A stretch of 64,000 nt of DNA from Alcaligenes aquatilis (GTDB lineage Bacteria > Pseudomonadota > Gammaproteobacteria > Burkholderiales > Burkholderiaceae_B), in NCBI RefSeq assembly GCF_003076515.1, contig NZ_CP022390.1:3232572-3296571 (forward strand), in the 5' to 3' direction. Every line of letters begins with the position of its first letter. The first letter of the stretch is position 1. The notes beneath the pieces were generated by a model that saw only the letters and a list, made by a program, of their open reading frames with translations, had not been told where the DNA came from and searched no databases. This document shows positions 54,003-63,422 of this stretch, piece after piece. The translations under genes were made by a program, and so were the position numbers.

Positions 54003-55097
54003 TTAGCCGTGGCGACGCAAATAATTCAGGACTGCGTCGGCATCACCTTGAAAAATGACCCGATCGGCTTTTTGTTCACGTTGGTAGCTGTACATGGGGT
54101 CGTAGTACTGCGTCAGCAAGCCTCTAATCCAGTCCCGGTGGCCGTCCAGCGCACCACTGCGTTCCTGTTCCTGTAAGGTGGCATCCATGATGGCTGCCAA
54201 CTGCTGGTAGCGTTGATGACCCAATCGCTTGGTGATTCGGGACAGGCTTTGTCGCAGTTGCTCGGCAAACAGGGCAAAGCCGGTTTGCGGGTTGGACTGC
54301 TGTGTGAATTCCGCGTGCAGATTCTGGACGTAGTCGCGCACAATGCGGGTAATGCGGTTTTCCAGACTGTCTTCCAGCCAGATAAGGGGCCACTGCTGCA
54401 TCCCTCGGTACAGGTTCAGCGGCAGGCTGCAGCGACCTATGGTCTGGCTTTCATCTTCCAGCACAAAGCCTTGATGCCCTTGCGCTGTTTTCTTGAGCAT
54501 GGCAATGGACAGGCGGTGTTCAAAGTTGATCTGACTGGGTTGAGCAGTGGCATGTTTACCAAAGCTGGAGCCGCGATGGTGGGCGTAGCCTTCCAAGTCC
54601 AGGCTGTGATCAAGCTGCTGCAACACATCGGTTTTGCCGGTGCCTGTCATGCCCCCCAGAATCTGAAAGCGGGCGCTGCTGACAGTCTGCTCCAGATTGT
54701 TCAGCAAAAAGCCGCGCATGGCCTTGTAGCCACCTATGACACGGGGGTATCGAATGCCTGCTTCTTCGCGTAGCCAAGTTTGTGTGATCTGGCTGCGTAG
54801 ACCACCCCGAAAACAATACAAGTAGCCGTCGGGATGGGCTTGCGTGAACTGCGCCCAGGCTTGCAGGCGTTCTTCCTTGATCTGGCCGCTGACCAGCTTG
54901 TTGCCCAATGCAATAGCCGCTTCCTGACCATGTTGCTTGTAGCAGATTCCTACTTGATGACGTTCTTCATCGTTCATTAGTGGCAGGTTCAATGCGCCAG
55001 GAAAGGCCCCTTTACTGAACTCGATGGGAGCGCGAGCGTCCATCAAAGGCGCATTATTCAGGAACAGCTCGCGGTAGTGGTGGGTATCAGGGCGCAT
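54003..55097 (-). CDS. selU: tRNA 2-selenouridine synthase
   Basis: Replaces sulfur by selenium in 2-thiouridine at the tRNA wobble position, using selenophosphate from SelD (also called MnmH/YbbB). 364 residues, same as in E. coli. N-terminal rhodanese domain with the catalytic Cys in GICYKQHGQEAA; a P-loop follows in GGMTGTGKTDVLQQL. The frame is open to 55247, but ATG 55097 overlaps the selD stop (TGATG) and fits the family N-terminus. Confidence 0.94.
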   Translation of the reverse strand: MRPDTHHYRELFLNNAPLMDARAPIEFSKGAFPGALNLPLMNDEERHQVGICYKQHGQEAAIALGNKLVSGQIKEERLQAWAQFTQAHPDGYLYCFRGGLRSQITQTWLREEAGIRYPRVIGGYKAMRGFLLNNLEQTVSSARFQILGGMTGTGKTDVLQQLDHSLDLEGYAHHRGSSFGKHATAQPSQINFEHRLSIAMLKKTAQGHQGFVLEDESQTIGRCSLPLNLYRGMQQWPLIWLEDSLENRITRIVRDYVQNLHAEFTQQSNPQTGFALFAEQLRQSLSRITKRLGHQRYQQLAAIMDATLQEQERSGALDGHRDWIRGLLTQYYDPMYSYQREQKADRVIFQGDADAVLNYLRRHG

Positions 55098-56131
55098 CAA
55101 GCGATTTCGACGGCGTGGGTTTTGGCAGGGATGAACTCCCCGATGGCTTGCAGTTGCAGGCCTAGTTCGGCAGCCGTGGCTATAAATTCGGCGGTGGCAG
55201 AAGGTTCTACCGCGACCAGCAAACCGCCGCTGGTTTGCGGGTCGCACAGGATATTGATTTGTTCCTGGCTAATGGGGGCGATGCGGTGGCCGTAGCTGTC
55301 AAAGTTACGTTGTGTGCCGCCGGGGACGCAGCCTTGCTCCAGGTAGTATTCGATGCCAGGCAGCAGGGGCACACGGTCCAGGTTCAAACGGGCCGTCAGG
55401 CCACTGCCGTCTGCCATTTCGATCAGGTGGCCCAGCAGACCAAAGCCGGTTACATCCGTCATGGCTTTGACGCCAGACAGTTGTGCAAAGCGGCTGCCAG
55501 GTTTGTTCAGCGTACACATCCAGTCGCGCGCCAGGTTTTGATCTTCGGGACGCAGTTTGGCCTTTTTCTCGGCGGTGGTCAGCACGCCAATGCCCAACGG
55601 CTTGGTCAAATAGAGCTGGCACCCTTCGGTGGCCGTGTCGTTACGCTTTAACTGGCCTTTATTGACCACGCCGGTTACAGCCAGACCAAAAATAGGCTCG
55701 GGTGCGTCAATGGAGTGGCCACCGGCCAGGGTGATGCCAGCGGCATCGCAAGCAGCACGACCGCCACGCACCACTTCACGGGCAACTTCGGGAGACAGCA
55801 CATTGATGGGCCAGCCCAGAATGGCAATCGCCATAATGGGCTTGCCGCCCATAGCGTAAATGTCGCTGATGGCGTTGGTCGCGGCAATGCGGCCAAAGTC
55901 ATAGGGATCGTCCACGATGGGCATGAAAAAGTCGGTGGTCGAGACAACGCCCGTTTCCTCATTCAAACCGTAGACAGCCGCGTCATCACGCGAGGTATTG
56001 CCTACCCACAGATTCGGGTCTACGTTTTGGGCACCACTGCCGGCCAGGATAATGTCCAGTACCTTGGGAGAGATCTTGCAGCCGCAACCGGCTCCATGAC
56101 TGTATTGGGTCAGACGAATAGGAGTATCCAT
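55097..56131 (-). CDS. selD: Selenide, water dikinase (Cys form)
   Basis: Makes selenophosphate from selenide and ATP. 344 residues. The active site is HGAGCGCK with Cys16 and Lys19, so this is a cysteine enzyme without an in-frame selenocysteine codon. Further motifs: [32 protein letters not shown] and [20 protein letters not shown], of the AIR-synthase-like fold. Coupled to selU. selA/selB are not in the window. Confidence 0.95.
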   Translation of the reverse strand: MDTPIRLTQYSHGAGCGCKISPKVLDIILAGSGAQNVDPNLWVGNTSRDDAAVYGLNEETGVVSTTDFFMPIVDDPYDFGRIAATNAISDIYAMGGKPIMAIAILGWPINVLSPEVAREVVRGGRAACDAAGITLAGGHSIDAPEPIFGLAVTGVVNKGQLKRNDTATEGCQLYLTKPLGIGVLTTAEKKAKLRPEDQNLARDWMCTLNKPGSRFAQLSGVKAMTDVTGFGLLGHLIEMADGSGLTARLNLDRVPLLPGIEYYLEQGCVPGGTQRNFDSYGHRIAPISQEQINILCDPQTSGGLLVAVEPSATAEFIATAAELGLQLQAIGEFIPAKTHAVEIA

Positions 56132-56331
56132 AGTGCTCGGGGGGGAGGTTGTGATCGGAACTTGTCATGGTAAATCGATAAATGCACTTAAGCGAGGTCT
56201 GGACGTCATGGACCGACCGACGGGTTTGTCTCCTGAGAGTGGTTGTGTCTTGAGAACGAGGTGACTTCGTGTCTGAGTACCTTCCTGTTTTTTACGAATG
56301 TTCGTGTTTTAAAATAATTTGTTCGCATTAC

Positions 56332-56350
56332 AATAATGAGAACAATTCGT
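56332..56350. promoter_or_regulatory. Fur-box-like site before the siderophore receptor
   Basis: AATAATGAGAACAATTCGT matches the 19-base Fur consensus at 12 positions by eye. It lies 22 bases before the receptor start codon, between promoter and ribosome site, so iron-replete Fur should repress. A second AT-rich GAATGTTCG stretch at 56297-56305 could be an extra half-site. Confidence 0.6.
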
Positions 56351-56371
56351 ATTTAATTAATAGGGGAAGTC

Positions 56372-58492
56372 ATGAAAGTAGTGGTTTGGGCTGGCGGGTA
56401 CTCTATGGTTTTGGGGCTTTTGATGAGCGCGGCGCAGGCTCAGGAAACGCCTCAAGAGGTATCCACCCTGTCATCCATCAAAGTGCGGGCTCAAAATGAG
56501 AAGTCAGAGGGGACAGGCAGCTATCAGCAGCAGGCCGTTCCTCAGATTCTGAAGCTGCCAATGACACTACAGGAGCTGCCTCAGTCTGCAACGGTTATTA
56601 CGCGACAACGTATCGAAGACCAAGGTTTGGATACCTTGGGGCAGGTCATGGAGCAAAGTCCCGGTGTCAGTCGCCAGCAATATGGTGATGACGGCGCAGG
56701 CTACACCTCATTTCAGGCGCGTGGCTTCAACATCACGAATTACGTGATTGATGGGGTGCCTACGACGGCTGCTGCCTTGCAAGGTTATGGCGGGGTCAGT
56801 GTCATGGACACTGCCATTTATGACAATGTCGTCATTGTGCGTGGTGCGACCGGCCTGCTCAGTGGAGCCGGAGAGCCGTCGGCATCCATCATGATGCAGC
56901 GCAAACGGCCAACAGCCGAGTTTCAAGGACAGGTTTCAGCAGGGGTGGGGACCTGGGACCGGTATCGGGGCATGGCGGATCTTTCAGGTCCGCTCAACGA
57001 GAGTGGTTCTGTGCGGGGACGCCTGGTTGCAGCCTATGATCAGTCTCGTTCCTGGAAGGAAGGCTACAAGGGTAAACGGGATGTTTTCTATGGTGTGATC
57101 GAAGCGGATCTGGGGGCGCGAACGGTAGCCAGATTAGGCATTGAGCACATGGATAATCGTTACGATGGATCCAGCATGCACGCATTCAGTGTCTCGGATA
57201 CGGCCGGAAATCTGGTGCAGTGGGATCGCAGCGATTCTGCGACGGCAGCATGGGCGTACAGCAAACAGCGCCGAACGATGGCGTTTGCTCAACTTGAACA
57301 CGAATTCAACGACGACTGGTCCATTCAAATGGCGATGGGGCGTTCTTGGCTGAATAACGAGCAGTTGTATGGTGTGGCCGCTCCGGCACCGACCCCGCAG
57401 GGACGCGGTTCCATGACGGCGGGTTTCAACGAAAAAACACCGACTCAAGATACGGCCGACATAACCATTACAGGGCGGTTTCAGGCGTGGGGACAAGGGC
57501 ATGACGTTATGCTGGGCGCCAATTACTACGAGCTTTCCCGGCATGACACGGCTTATGCGCGTCAGCGTATCCCTATTGCGCAGATCAAAGACTTTGACCG
57601 TAACGTGCCGCGCCCGGACTTGAAAATTACCGGACCGGATAATCAGCGTGCGCGACAGTGGGGGGCTTATGCCGCAACGCGCCTGCGCTTGACGGACAAA
57701 TTGGCCTTGATTGCGGGTGGACGAGTCACCAACTGGAAGGATCACTCCAATGCGAGATTACGCAAAGAGAATGGTGTGTTTACTCCGTATGCCGGTCTGG
57801 TTTACGACTGGAATGAGCAGTGGGCCAGCTATGCCAGCTATACGAAAATCTTCAATCCTCAGTCCAGCCAGGACAGAGACGGTAATTATCTGGATCCTGA
57901 ACAAGGTACTAACTACGAGGTAGGGGTTAAGTATTTGTTCCCTGGGGAGGCGGCGTCCGCATCGTTGGCGGTGTTTCAGACTCGCAAGGACAATCTGGCT
58001 GTCGTCGATGGCAAAGAACTGACGCCTAGCGGTGCCCAGGCGTACACCGCTGCCAGCAATACGCGCTCTGAGGGGATTGAGTTCGAGATCAATGGCGAGC
58101 TTGCCCCTGGCTGGCAAATGGGCGCCGGCTATACCCATTACCGCTTCCGTGGTGCTGATGGCGAGAAGATCAAGACGGATATCCCGGCTGATCAGGTCAA
58201 GTTGTTTACGACTTATCGCTTGCCCGGTGCGTGGCATAAGTTGACAGTAGGAGGCTCTGTGCAATGGCAAAGCAAGATCTTTGATAATCAACTGACCGGC
58301 GTAGCCCGTGAAACCAACACACAGAAAGCCTATGCGGTGGTGGATCTGATGGCGCGATATGCCATTACGCCTCGGGCGGATCTGACCGTCAATTTCAATA
58401 ATATTTTCGACAAAACCTATCGCCTGGCGTACAGCAGTCATACCTACGGCGCCCCGCGTAATGTGATGGCGTCCTTGCGCTATCAGTTTTGA
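56372..58492 (+). CDS. TonB-dependent ferric-siderophore receptor (FpvA/FoxA-like)
   Basis: Outer-membrane gated beta-barrel importing an iron-siderophore with TonB energy. 706 residues. Signal peptide to about AQAQ (residue 25); plug domain with LPQSATVITRQRIEDQGLDT, SFQARGFNITNYVIDGVP and IVRGATGLLSGAGEPSASI; barrel ending in the terminal aromatic RYQF. There is no N-terminal signalling domain, so it does not act through a sigma/anti-sigma pair. No siderophore synthesis genes are adjacent, so it may take up foreign siderophores. GGGGAAG precedes ATG 56372. Confidence 0.92.
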   Translation: MKVVVWAGGYSMVLGLLMSAAQAQETPQEVSTLSSIKVRAQNEKSEGTGSYQQQAVPQILKLPMTLQELPQSATVITRQRIEDQGLDTLGQVMEQSPGVSRQQYGDDGAGYTSFQARGFNITNYVIDGVPTTAAALQGYGGVSVMDTAIYDNVVIVRGATGLLSGAGEPSASIMMQRKRPTAEFQGQVSAGVGTWDRYRGMADLSGPLNESGSVRGRLVAAYDQSRSWKEGYKGKRDVFYGVIEADLGARTVARLGIEHMDNRYDGSSMHAFSVSDTAGNLVQWDRSDSATAAWAYSKQRRTMAFAQLEHEFNDDWSIQMAMGRSWLNNEQLYGVAAPAPTPQGRGSMTAGFNEKTPTQDTADITITGRFQAWGQGHDVMLGANYYELSRHDTAYARQRIPIAQIKDFDRNVPRPDLKITGPDNQRARQWGAYAATRLRLTDKLALIAGGRVTNWKDHSNARLRKENGVFTPYAGLVYDWNEQWASYASYTKIFNPQSSQDRDGNYLDPEQGTNYEVGVKYLFPGEAASASLAVFQTRKDNLAVVDGKELTPSGAQAYTAASNTRSEGIEFEINGELAPGWQMGAGYTHYRFRGADGEKIKTDIPADQVKLFTTYRLPGAWHKLTVGGSVQWQSKIFDNQLTGVARETNTQKAYAVVDLMARYAITPRADLTVNFNNIFDKTYRLAYSSHTYGAPRNVMASLRYQF

Positions 58493-58525
58493 GCTGACTT
58501 GTCCTTTTGGCTTTGCAAGCGCCAG

Positions 58526-59614
58526 TTATGGGAAGGGCAGGGGACGCACCACCTGGGCAAGCTGGTCCGCAGCGACCCACTGTGCAAACTGCTCGCCCAG
58601 GCGCTGGCTTTGTTCAACGGCGTGTTGCCAGGCCAGACGTCGATCTGCATCAGACAGACGCTTGTAGTCGGAACGATCGGGGATTTTGTGGTCTTGCAGA
58701 CGCTGATAAAAGTGGGGCGTAGGGCATAACAAAATCAGATTATCCAGGCTGTGGGGACGACGGGCCTTTTGCCAGCGTGGCAGGTATTTGTCGAACCAAC
58801 TGGCGCTGATTTTTTGCGTGAAATGGGGAAACAAGGTCAGTCCAGGGCTGTCCAGATCCAGTGCGCAAAAGTTGTAGTCCACCAGCCCCCCATCCCGGTA
58901 GAGCCCGGCGGGCCAGTTATGAGCGGCATCAACACCGTCGATGACCATTGGAATGGCGGTGCTGGCGGCCAAGGTTTGGAACAGATTGTGCTGATCCAGT
59001 GCCGCGTAGCGAGCCTGATCGTGATGCTTGCCGTGGATGGGCAAGGGGCTGCGGGTGTCGTGTACGATGACCCGCTCAAAGAACCAGCGCGGGATGGCCG
59101 GGTGCACATAGTTGCCGACCATGCAGCCGAGCAGGGCTGCGCCAAGCTGTTTTTGATTGCGGGAGTCTGCCCAGCCTTTGCTGCGTGCCACGGTAATGGC
59201 GAAGCGATAGCGCGGGTGGTTCAGGATTGCTGCTTGTGAGTCGGCGTCCCCGAGGAACGTTTTCAGCATAGTCTGGGTAGACCGGGTAATGTCCGCGACC
59301 GTGGAGTTGGGTAAAAAGGGACTGTGTATATAGAGCTGGGCAAAGTCCGCAAAAGCTTTGTACGGATCGTGTTGAGCCGCGCAGGCAAAACGCCAGGAGG
59401 CCACTGAGCTGCCAAACAACCATAGCGGTTCGTCATGTGTGTTGAGCCAGTCCCCAAACAGATACTGATCCAGCCCGGTCAAGGCCAACGCCTTGGGCCC
59501 GCCCGCGCTGCCAATTAGTGTGCTGATATCTTTGGCATGCAAACCCTGGTTTTGAATGTGACGATAGGCACGAGGCCCGGCGTAGATCGCGAGATCCGGT
59601 TCAATGTATGACAA
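58526..59614 (-). CDS. Patatin-like phospholipase-family protein, TTG start
   Basis: 362-residue protein with patatin-like features: LIGSAGGPKALAL near the N-terminus (oxyanion region), LFGSSVASWRFA (nucleophile serine in GSS) and LYRDGGLVDYN (catalytic Asp in DGG). No signal peptide is evident, so probably a cytoplasmic acyl hydrolase. The frame is open to 59776 but the extra 54 codons do not look like coding sequence. TTG 59614 is preceded by CGGGAG six bases upstream and gives MSYIEPDLAIYAG. No operon partner; it lies between two receptors with a different apparent job. The natural lipid substrate is unknown. Confidence 0.78.
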   Translation of the reverse strand: MSYIEPDLAIYAGPRAYRHIQNQGLHAKDISTLIGSAGGPKALALTGLDQYLFGDWLNTHDEPLWLFGSSVASWRFACAAQHDPYKAFADFAQLYIHSPFLPNSTVADITRSTQTMLKTFLGDADSQAAILNHPRYRFAITVARSKGWADSRNQKQLGAALLGCMVGNYVHPAIPRWFFERVIVHDTRSPLPIHGKHHDQARYAALDQHNLFQTLAASTAIPMVIDGVDAAHNWPAGLYRDGGLVDYNFCALDLDSPGLTLFPHFTQKISASWFDKYLPRWQKARRPHSLDNLILLCPTPHFYQRLQDHKIPDRSDYKRLSDADRRLAWQHAVEQSQRLGEQFAQWVAADQLAQVVRPLPFP

Positions 59615-59822
59615 GATCAGCTCCCGAATGTGATGGTTCTGTAGCCGGACGGATGGCCAACAAGGCTTTAGTCTAGCGTTGTTGGGGCCGGGCCGGGGGG
59701 AGCTGACTTGGGTTAACGCGGGGCAAGAAGCAGCCCCCGCTGCTCCCGTTGGGAAGGGCAGGGGCTGATACAACAAGAAGTCATTCGGACTCCCGAACGC
59801 GTCCGGGGTACAGCCAGACGCC

Positions 59823-62081
59823 TTAGAAGCTGGCCGTCAAGGTTGCGTAGTATTGACGGCCAGGCTCGTTATAGGTGTTGGCTCCTTGGCCGCTACCGGA
59901 GTCTTCACGGTACAAGCGCTTGTCGAACAGGTTGTTGACGCCCAGGCGGATATGGGTGGACTTGGTCACTTGATAAGCACCGCTTAGGCCGAAGATGGCA
60001 TACGAACCACGTTCACGCAGACCATCGCCTGTGACGGTCGAGTTATTGGACAGGTTCTGTGAGCGTGGCTTTTGCTTGCCATACAGGGTGGCGGTTGCCA
60101 GCATGGACAGCTTGTCGTTCACGCGCCAATCCAGCGTGCTGTTCAGGGTGTAGCGTGGAATGACAGTCAAAGGCTGATTCGTTTCCTTGGACTTGTTGGT
60201 GATCATGTAAGTCAGGTTATTGCTCAGGCTCAGTGTCTCGCCGTTCTCGCCCAGGATCGGGATGGTCAGATTGCCTTCCAGACCACGGATCACGGCCTTG
60301 CCGGAGTTCACCCACTGGAAGGGACGCACCAGCGAGCCGCCGATGTTCACCGCATCCGGAATAGTCTGGTCGCCCATATCGGCCACAATCTTGTTGCTGT
60401 AGTCGTTCTGAAAGTACGTCAGCCCTGCTGCCCAGCCGGCCTTGTCGTAGGCCAGACCAATTTCCTTGTTGATGCTGCGCTCGGGTGACAGATCGTCGTT
60501 ACCGAAGATGTAGCAAGGGCCGCTCACGCGTTGGCCTGTTACGGGGTCGTACGGGCAACCGTTACCGCGCGTCTGGTACAGGTAGTTGGGGTTGGACTGG
60601 TACAGGTTAGGTGCTTTGAAAGCGCGGGCAATACCACCTTTCAGGGTCAGATGGTCGGTCAGGAAGTAGGAGGCGTTCAGGCTGGGGCTCCAGTTGTCGC
60701 CAAACTTGCTGTGGTGATCAAAGCGGACACCGGGGGTGACGGTCAGTGCTTCAGTCAGCTCGATATTGCCTTCCACATAGGCGGCAGTGGTGCGAGCCTT
60801 GCTTTTGGAGTCAGCGTTCTTGTTGATGGTCTGCCCAGAGCGGGTGGCGTAGTCATCATCCAGGCGTTGGTCGCGGTGTTCAAAGCCCACGGTCATCAGC
60901 ACGTGCTTGTTGGCGATCTGTAAGGGCGTGTTGTATTCGCCGGACAGGTTCAACGAACGCAACTCCGATACGGAACCTGCACCAGGGTTGGAGATACTGC
61001 CTTCGCCACCTCCGGCCAGCCCTTCATTCAAGCGGGAGTTGGTGGTGCCTTCATAGGCAAAGGTAAGCCGCGAACGACGGCCTTGGCCATAGTCCCCATA
61101 GTGGCTCAACGATCCAGCGCGGCGATACATGATGTTGGTTTCGGCCCCGTCATCGGCCAATGAAGCGATGGTGGCATTGCCGTTGGTGAACAGACGCTCG
61201 CCAGCAAAAATATTGCCTTGGCGACTAAATGAGCCTTCCAGTTCCAGGCGATGGTCGCGGTTGATATCCAGGCGGACCAGGCCGTTGATGTCTTTGTTAC
61301 GCACACCTTCGCGGCCTGCTGGAGGCACGTTTGTTTCGCTGACATTAATGCCGGAGGATTTAGCGTTCAAGGCAGGTTTGTCTGCATCGGTTTTGGCGAT
61401 ATTGCCGTAGACGCGGAAAGACAGTTTGTCGGCGATGGGGCCAGACAGGTTAAAGCCGGTGCGACGTGTGGAGCCGTAATCGCTGTCCTCGGGGATTAAG
61501 CCATAGGCGGTTACCGAGCCGGAAAAGGTGTCGGTAGGCGCTTTTGTGATGATGTTCACCACACCACCGGCGGCACCGGAGCCGTAGCGCGCGGCTGCCG
61601 GCCCACGCAACACTTCAATGCGTTCGATGGCGTTGACAGGGACCCAGTTGCTGTCGCCACGGGTATTACGTTCCCCGTTACGCCCCATGCGAATGGAGTC
61701 CCGAGAGCTCACGGGCTTGCCGTCAATCAGGATCAAGGTGTTTTCCGGACCCATGCCGCGTAAGTCGATCTGGCGGCTATTGCCGTAGGAGCCCGATGGG
61801 CTGTTCCCGGTCAGGTTCACACCGGGCATGGTGCGGATCAGTTCGGACAGATCGTTGGCGGGAGGACGTTTTTCAATATCGTCGGCGGTGATAGTGGACA
61901 CGCCAGGAGCCTGTTTGACGGCCTCTTCTGCCGATGGCAAGACACGGATTTCTTCTAGTGAGGTGACCCCACCACGCACGCTGGAGGTTTGTGCCTGCGC
62001 ATTGAAACTGGCTGCCAAGGCCGTGGCGAGCAGGCCTAATGCAAAGATCGGGCGGCGAGCCGGGAGCGTCAATACATTCAT
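59823..62081 (-). CDS. TonB-dependent catecholate-siderophore receptor (FepA/BfeA-like)
   Basis: Outer-membrane receptor of 752 residues, close to FepA length. Signal peptide ending near FNAQAQ; plug with LSELIRTMPGVNLTGN, ENTLILIDGKPVSSRDSIRMG, RNTRGDSNWVPVNAIERIEV and YGSGAAGGVVNIITK, the set shared by FepA/BfeA/IroN enterobactin-type receptors; barrel ending in LTASF. ATG 62081 is preceded by GGGAAGAG, whereas the frame runs to 62126. Expected to import ferric enterobactin-like catecholates. A Fur-like box lies upstream. Confidence 0.93.
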   Translation of the reverse strand: MNVLTLPARRPIFALGLLATALAASFNAQAQTSSVRGGVTSLEEIRVLPSAEEAVKQAPGVSTITADDIEKRPPANDLSELIRTMPGVNLTGNSPSGSYGNSRQIDLRGMGPENTLILIDGKPVSSRDSIRMGRNGERNTRGDSNWVPVNAIERIEVLRGPAAARYGSGAAGGVVNIITKAPTDTFSGSVTAYGLIPEDSDYGSTRRTGFNLSGPIADKLSFRVYGNIAKTDADKPALNAKSSGINVSETNVPPAGREGVRNKDINGLVRLDINRDHRLELEGSFSRQGNIFAGERLFTNGNATIASLADDGAETNIMYRRAGSLSHYGDYGQGRRSRLTFAYEGTTNSRLNEGLAGGGEGSISNPGAGSVSELRSLNLSGEYNTPLQIANKHVLMTVGFEHRDQRLDDDYATRSGQTINKNADSKSKARTTAAYVEGNIELTEALTVTPGVRFDHHSKFGDNWSPSLNASYFLTDHLTLKGGIARAFKAPNLYQSNPNYLYQTRGNGCPYDPVTGQRVSGPCYIFGNDDLSPERSINKEIGLAYDKAGWAAGLTYFQNDYSNKIVADMGDQTIPDAVNIGGSLVRPFQWVNSGKAVIRGLEGNLTIPILGENGETLSLSNNLTYMITNKSKETNQPLTVIPRYTLNSTLDWRVNDKLSMLATATLYGKQKPRSQNLSNNSTVTGDGLRERGSYAIFGLSGAYQVTKSTHIRLGVNNLFDKRLYREDSGSGQGANTYNEPGRQYYATLTASF

Positions 62082-62105
62082 AATCTCTTCCCTGATAACG
62101 ATAAA

Positions 62106-62124
62106 TATAATGAGAATTGTTCGC
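62106..62124. promoter_or_regulatory. Fur-box-like site before the FepA/BfeA-type receptor
   Basis: TATAATGAGAATTGTTCGC fits the Fur consensus at about 13 of 19 positions by eye and shares the AATGAGAA core with the site at 56332. It lies 24 bases before the minus-strand start codon at 62081, consistent with iron repression. Confidence 0.62.
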
Positions 62125-62440
62125 AATCAGCATTTTGTTTAAAAATGTGTTGCTTGTCGAGAAAGCTGACGAATGTGTGGTGTCAGAAACACGGGCTGCA
62201 CGGACGAGCCTTCGATAGTGGTCTGGACAATTGTTGTTCTATAGGAAAAATTCTGTTTTTTTTCAGAAAGCTGTCATGTCTAGAAAAGCGGTATGAGTCC
62301 TGAAAATACGCATGCCGCTTCTTTTCTTGGGCCTTATAGAAGTCTTAAAGGACATTAATTTCTTTATTTGACACGGCGGGTCATTTTTGATGAGAATGTG
62401 TCCTGAACAATTCAAACTTAAAAAGTTCAGGAGACACTTC
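62125..62440. other. Divergent intergenic region between receptor and Bug protein
   Basis: About 360 bases separate the receptor (minus) and the Bug protein (plus), including the Fur site. The rest has T-rich segments (62240-62265), presumed promoters in both directions, and the hairpin at 62401-62432. No gene seen. Confidence 0.4.
62401..62432 (+). promoter_or_regulatory. Hairpin covering the ribosome site of the Bug-protein gene
   Basis: TCCTGAAC-N16-GTTCAGGA is an 8-bp perfect inverted repeat. The right arm contains the AGGA of the ribosome site (CAGGAGA) for the ATG at 62441, so the stem would hide it in the mRNA. It could instead be a protein operator. Confidence 0.4.
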
Positions 62441-63412
62441 ATGAAAAAGATTTTTGGTTTAGCGATGGCCGGGTGGGCGACCTTGATGATGATTGCGGGG
62501 TCGGCGCAGGCAACGACGTTTCCCGCCCAGCCGTTGCGTTTGATCGTGCCCTTTGGCGCAGGAGGCATTACAGACCTGGTGGCACGCCTTCTTGCCCAGC
62601 AGTTGGGCAAGGAGTTGGATCAGACCGTGATTGTTGAAAATAGGGCCGGTGCTGGCGGCATGATCGCCGCTCAGGCTGCGCAAAATGCCAAGGCGGACGG
62701 GTACACCGTGTTCATGGGGACCGTAGGCACACAGGTGGTCAATCCCTTGCTGGCCTCCAAGATCAACTACGACCCACACGCTTTTGTGCCTATCGGTATG
62801 GTGACGGGGTCTCCGTATGTGCTGGCAGTTCGTTCGGATCTGGGTACAGAGACCTACGCCCAACTGGTCAGCCATGCCCGGCAGGAGCCGGGTCTGCTGA
62901 ACTTTGGGTCAGCAGGAGTCGGGAGTTCTCCACATTTAGGGATTGAGCTATTCAAGCTAACGGAGAAACTTGATGTGCGGCATATTCCCTTCAAGAGCGG
63001 GGGGGAAGCGGTCAGCGCCGTGGTGGGCCGCCATGCTGACATGGTGATGGATGCCATTCCAGTGATCATGCCGCAAGTGAAGGCGGGCAAGCTTCACGCC
63101 CTGGTCTTGGCTGATAGCCAGCGTTCCCCGGCTGCTCCTGATGTCCCTTCCAGCGCGGAGTTGGGGGCACCTGAGCTGCGCATCAGTTCCTGGAACGTGT
63201 TGCTGGCTCCACCCGGTACGCCACCGCAGATCGTTGCAGTGTTGGAGACGGCATTGCAAAAGACACTGGCTGACCCGCAGTTCAAAGCTCATCTGGAGCA
63301 GCAAGGCAGTCAGGTCTACACCGGAACCCAAGACGAGTACCAACACTTTATCGCGGCCGAGCGCAGCAAGTGGCAGCGTATTGTGCAGACCGCAGACATC
63401 AGTCTGGAGTAA
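62441..63412 (+). CDS. Bug-family (TctC-like) periplasmic solute-binding protein
   Basis: Periplasmic binding protein of 323 residues, of the family much expanded in Bordetella and relatives. Signal peptide of about 24 residues (MKKIFGLAMAG...GSAQA). Typical motifs: LRLIVPFGAGGITDLVARLLA, VIVENRAGAGGMIAAQAAQ, YTVFMGTVGTQVVNPLL, LLNFGSAGVGSSPHLGIELFK and WNVLLAPPGTPPQIV. Ligands are usually small carboxylates. No TctA/TctB membrane genes are next to it, so it is an orphan that may pair with a distant transporter. AGGAGA precedes ATG 62441. Confidence 0.92.
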   Translation: MKKIFGLAMAGWATLMMIAGSAQATTFPAQPLRLIVPFGAGGITDLVARLLAQQLGKELDQTVIVENRAGAGGMIAAQAAQNAKADGYTVFMGTVGTQVVNPLLASKINYDPHAFVPIGMVTGSPYVLAVRSDLGTETYAQLVSHARQEPGLLNFGSAGVGSSPHLGIELFKLTEKLDVRHIPFKSGGEAVSAVVGRHADMVMDAIPVIMPQVKAGKLHALVLADSQRSPAAPDVPSSAELGAPELRISSWNVLLAPPGTPPQIVAVLETALQKTLADPQFKAHLEQQGSQVYTGTQDEYQHFIAAERSKWQRIVQTADISLE

Positions 63413-63422
63413 GGAGCAGACG

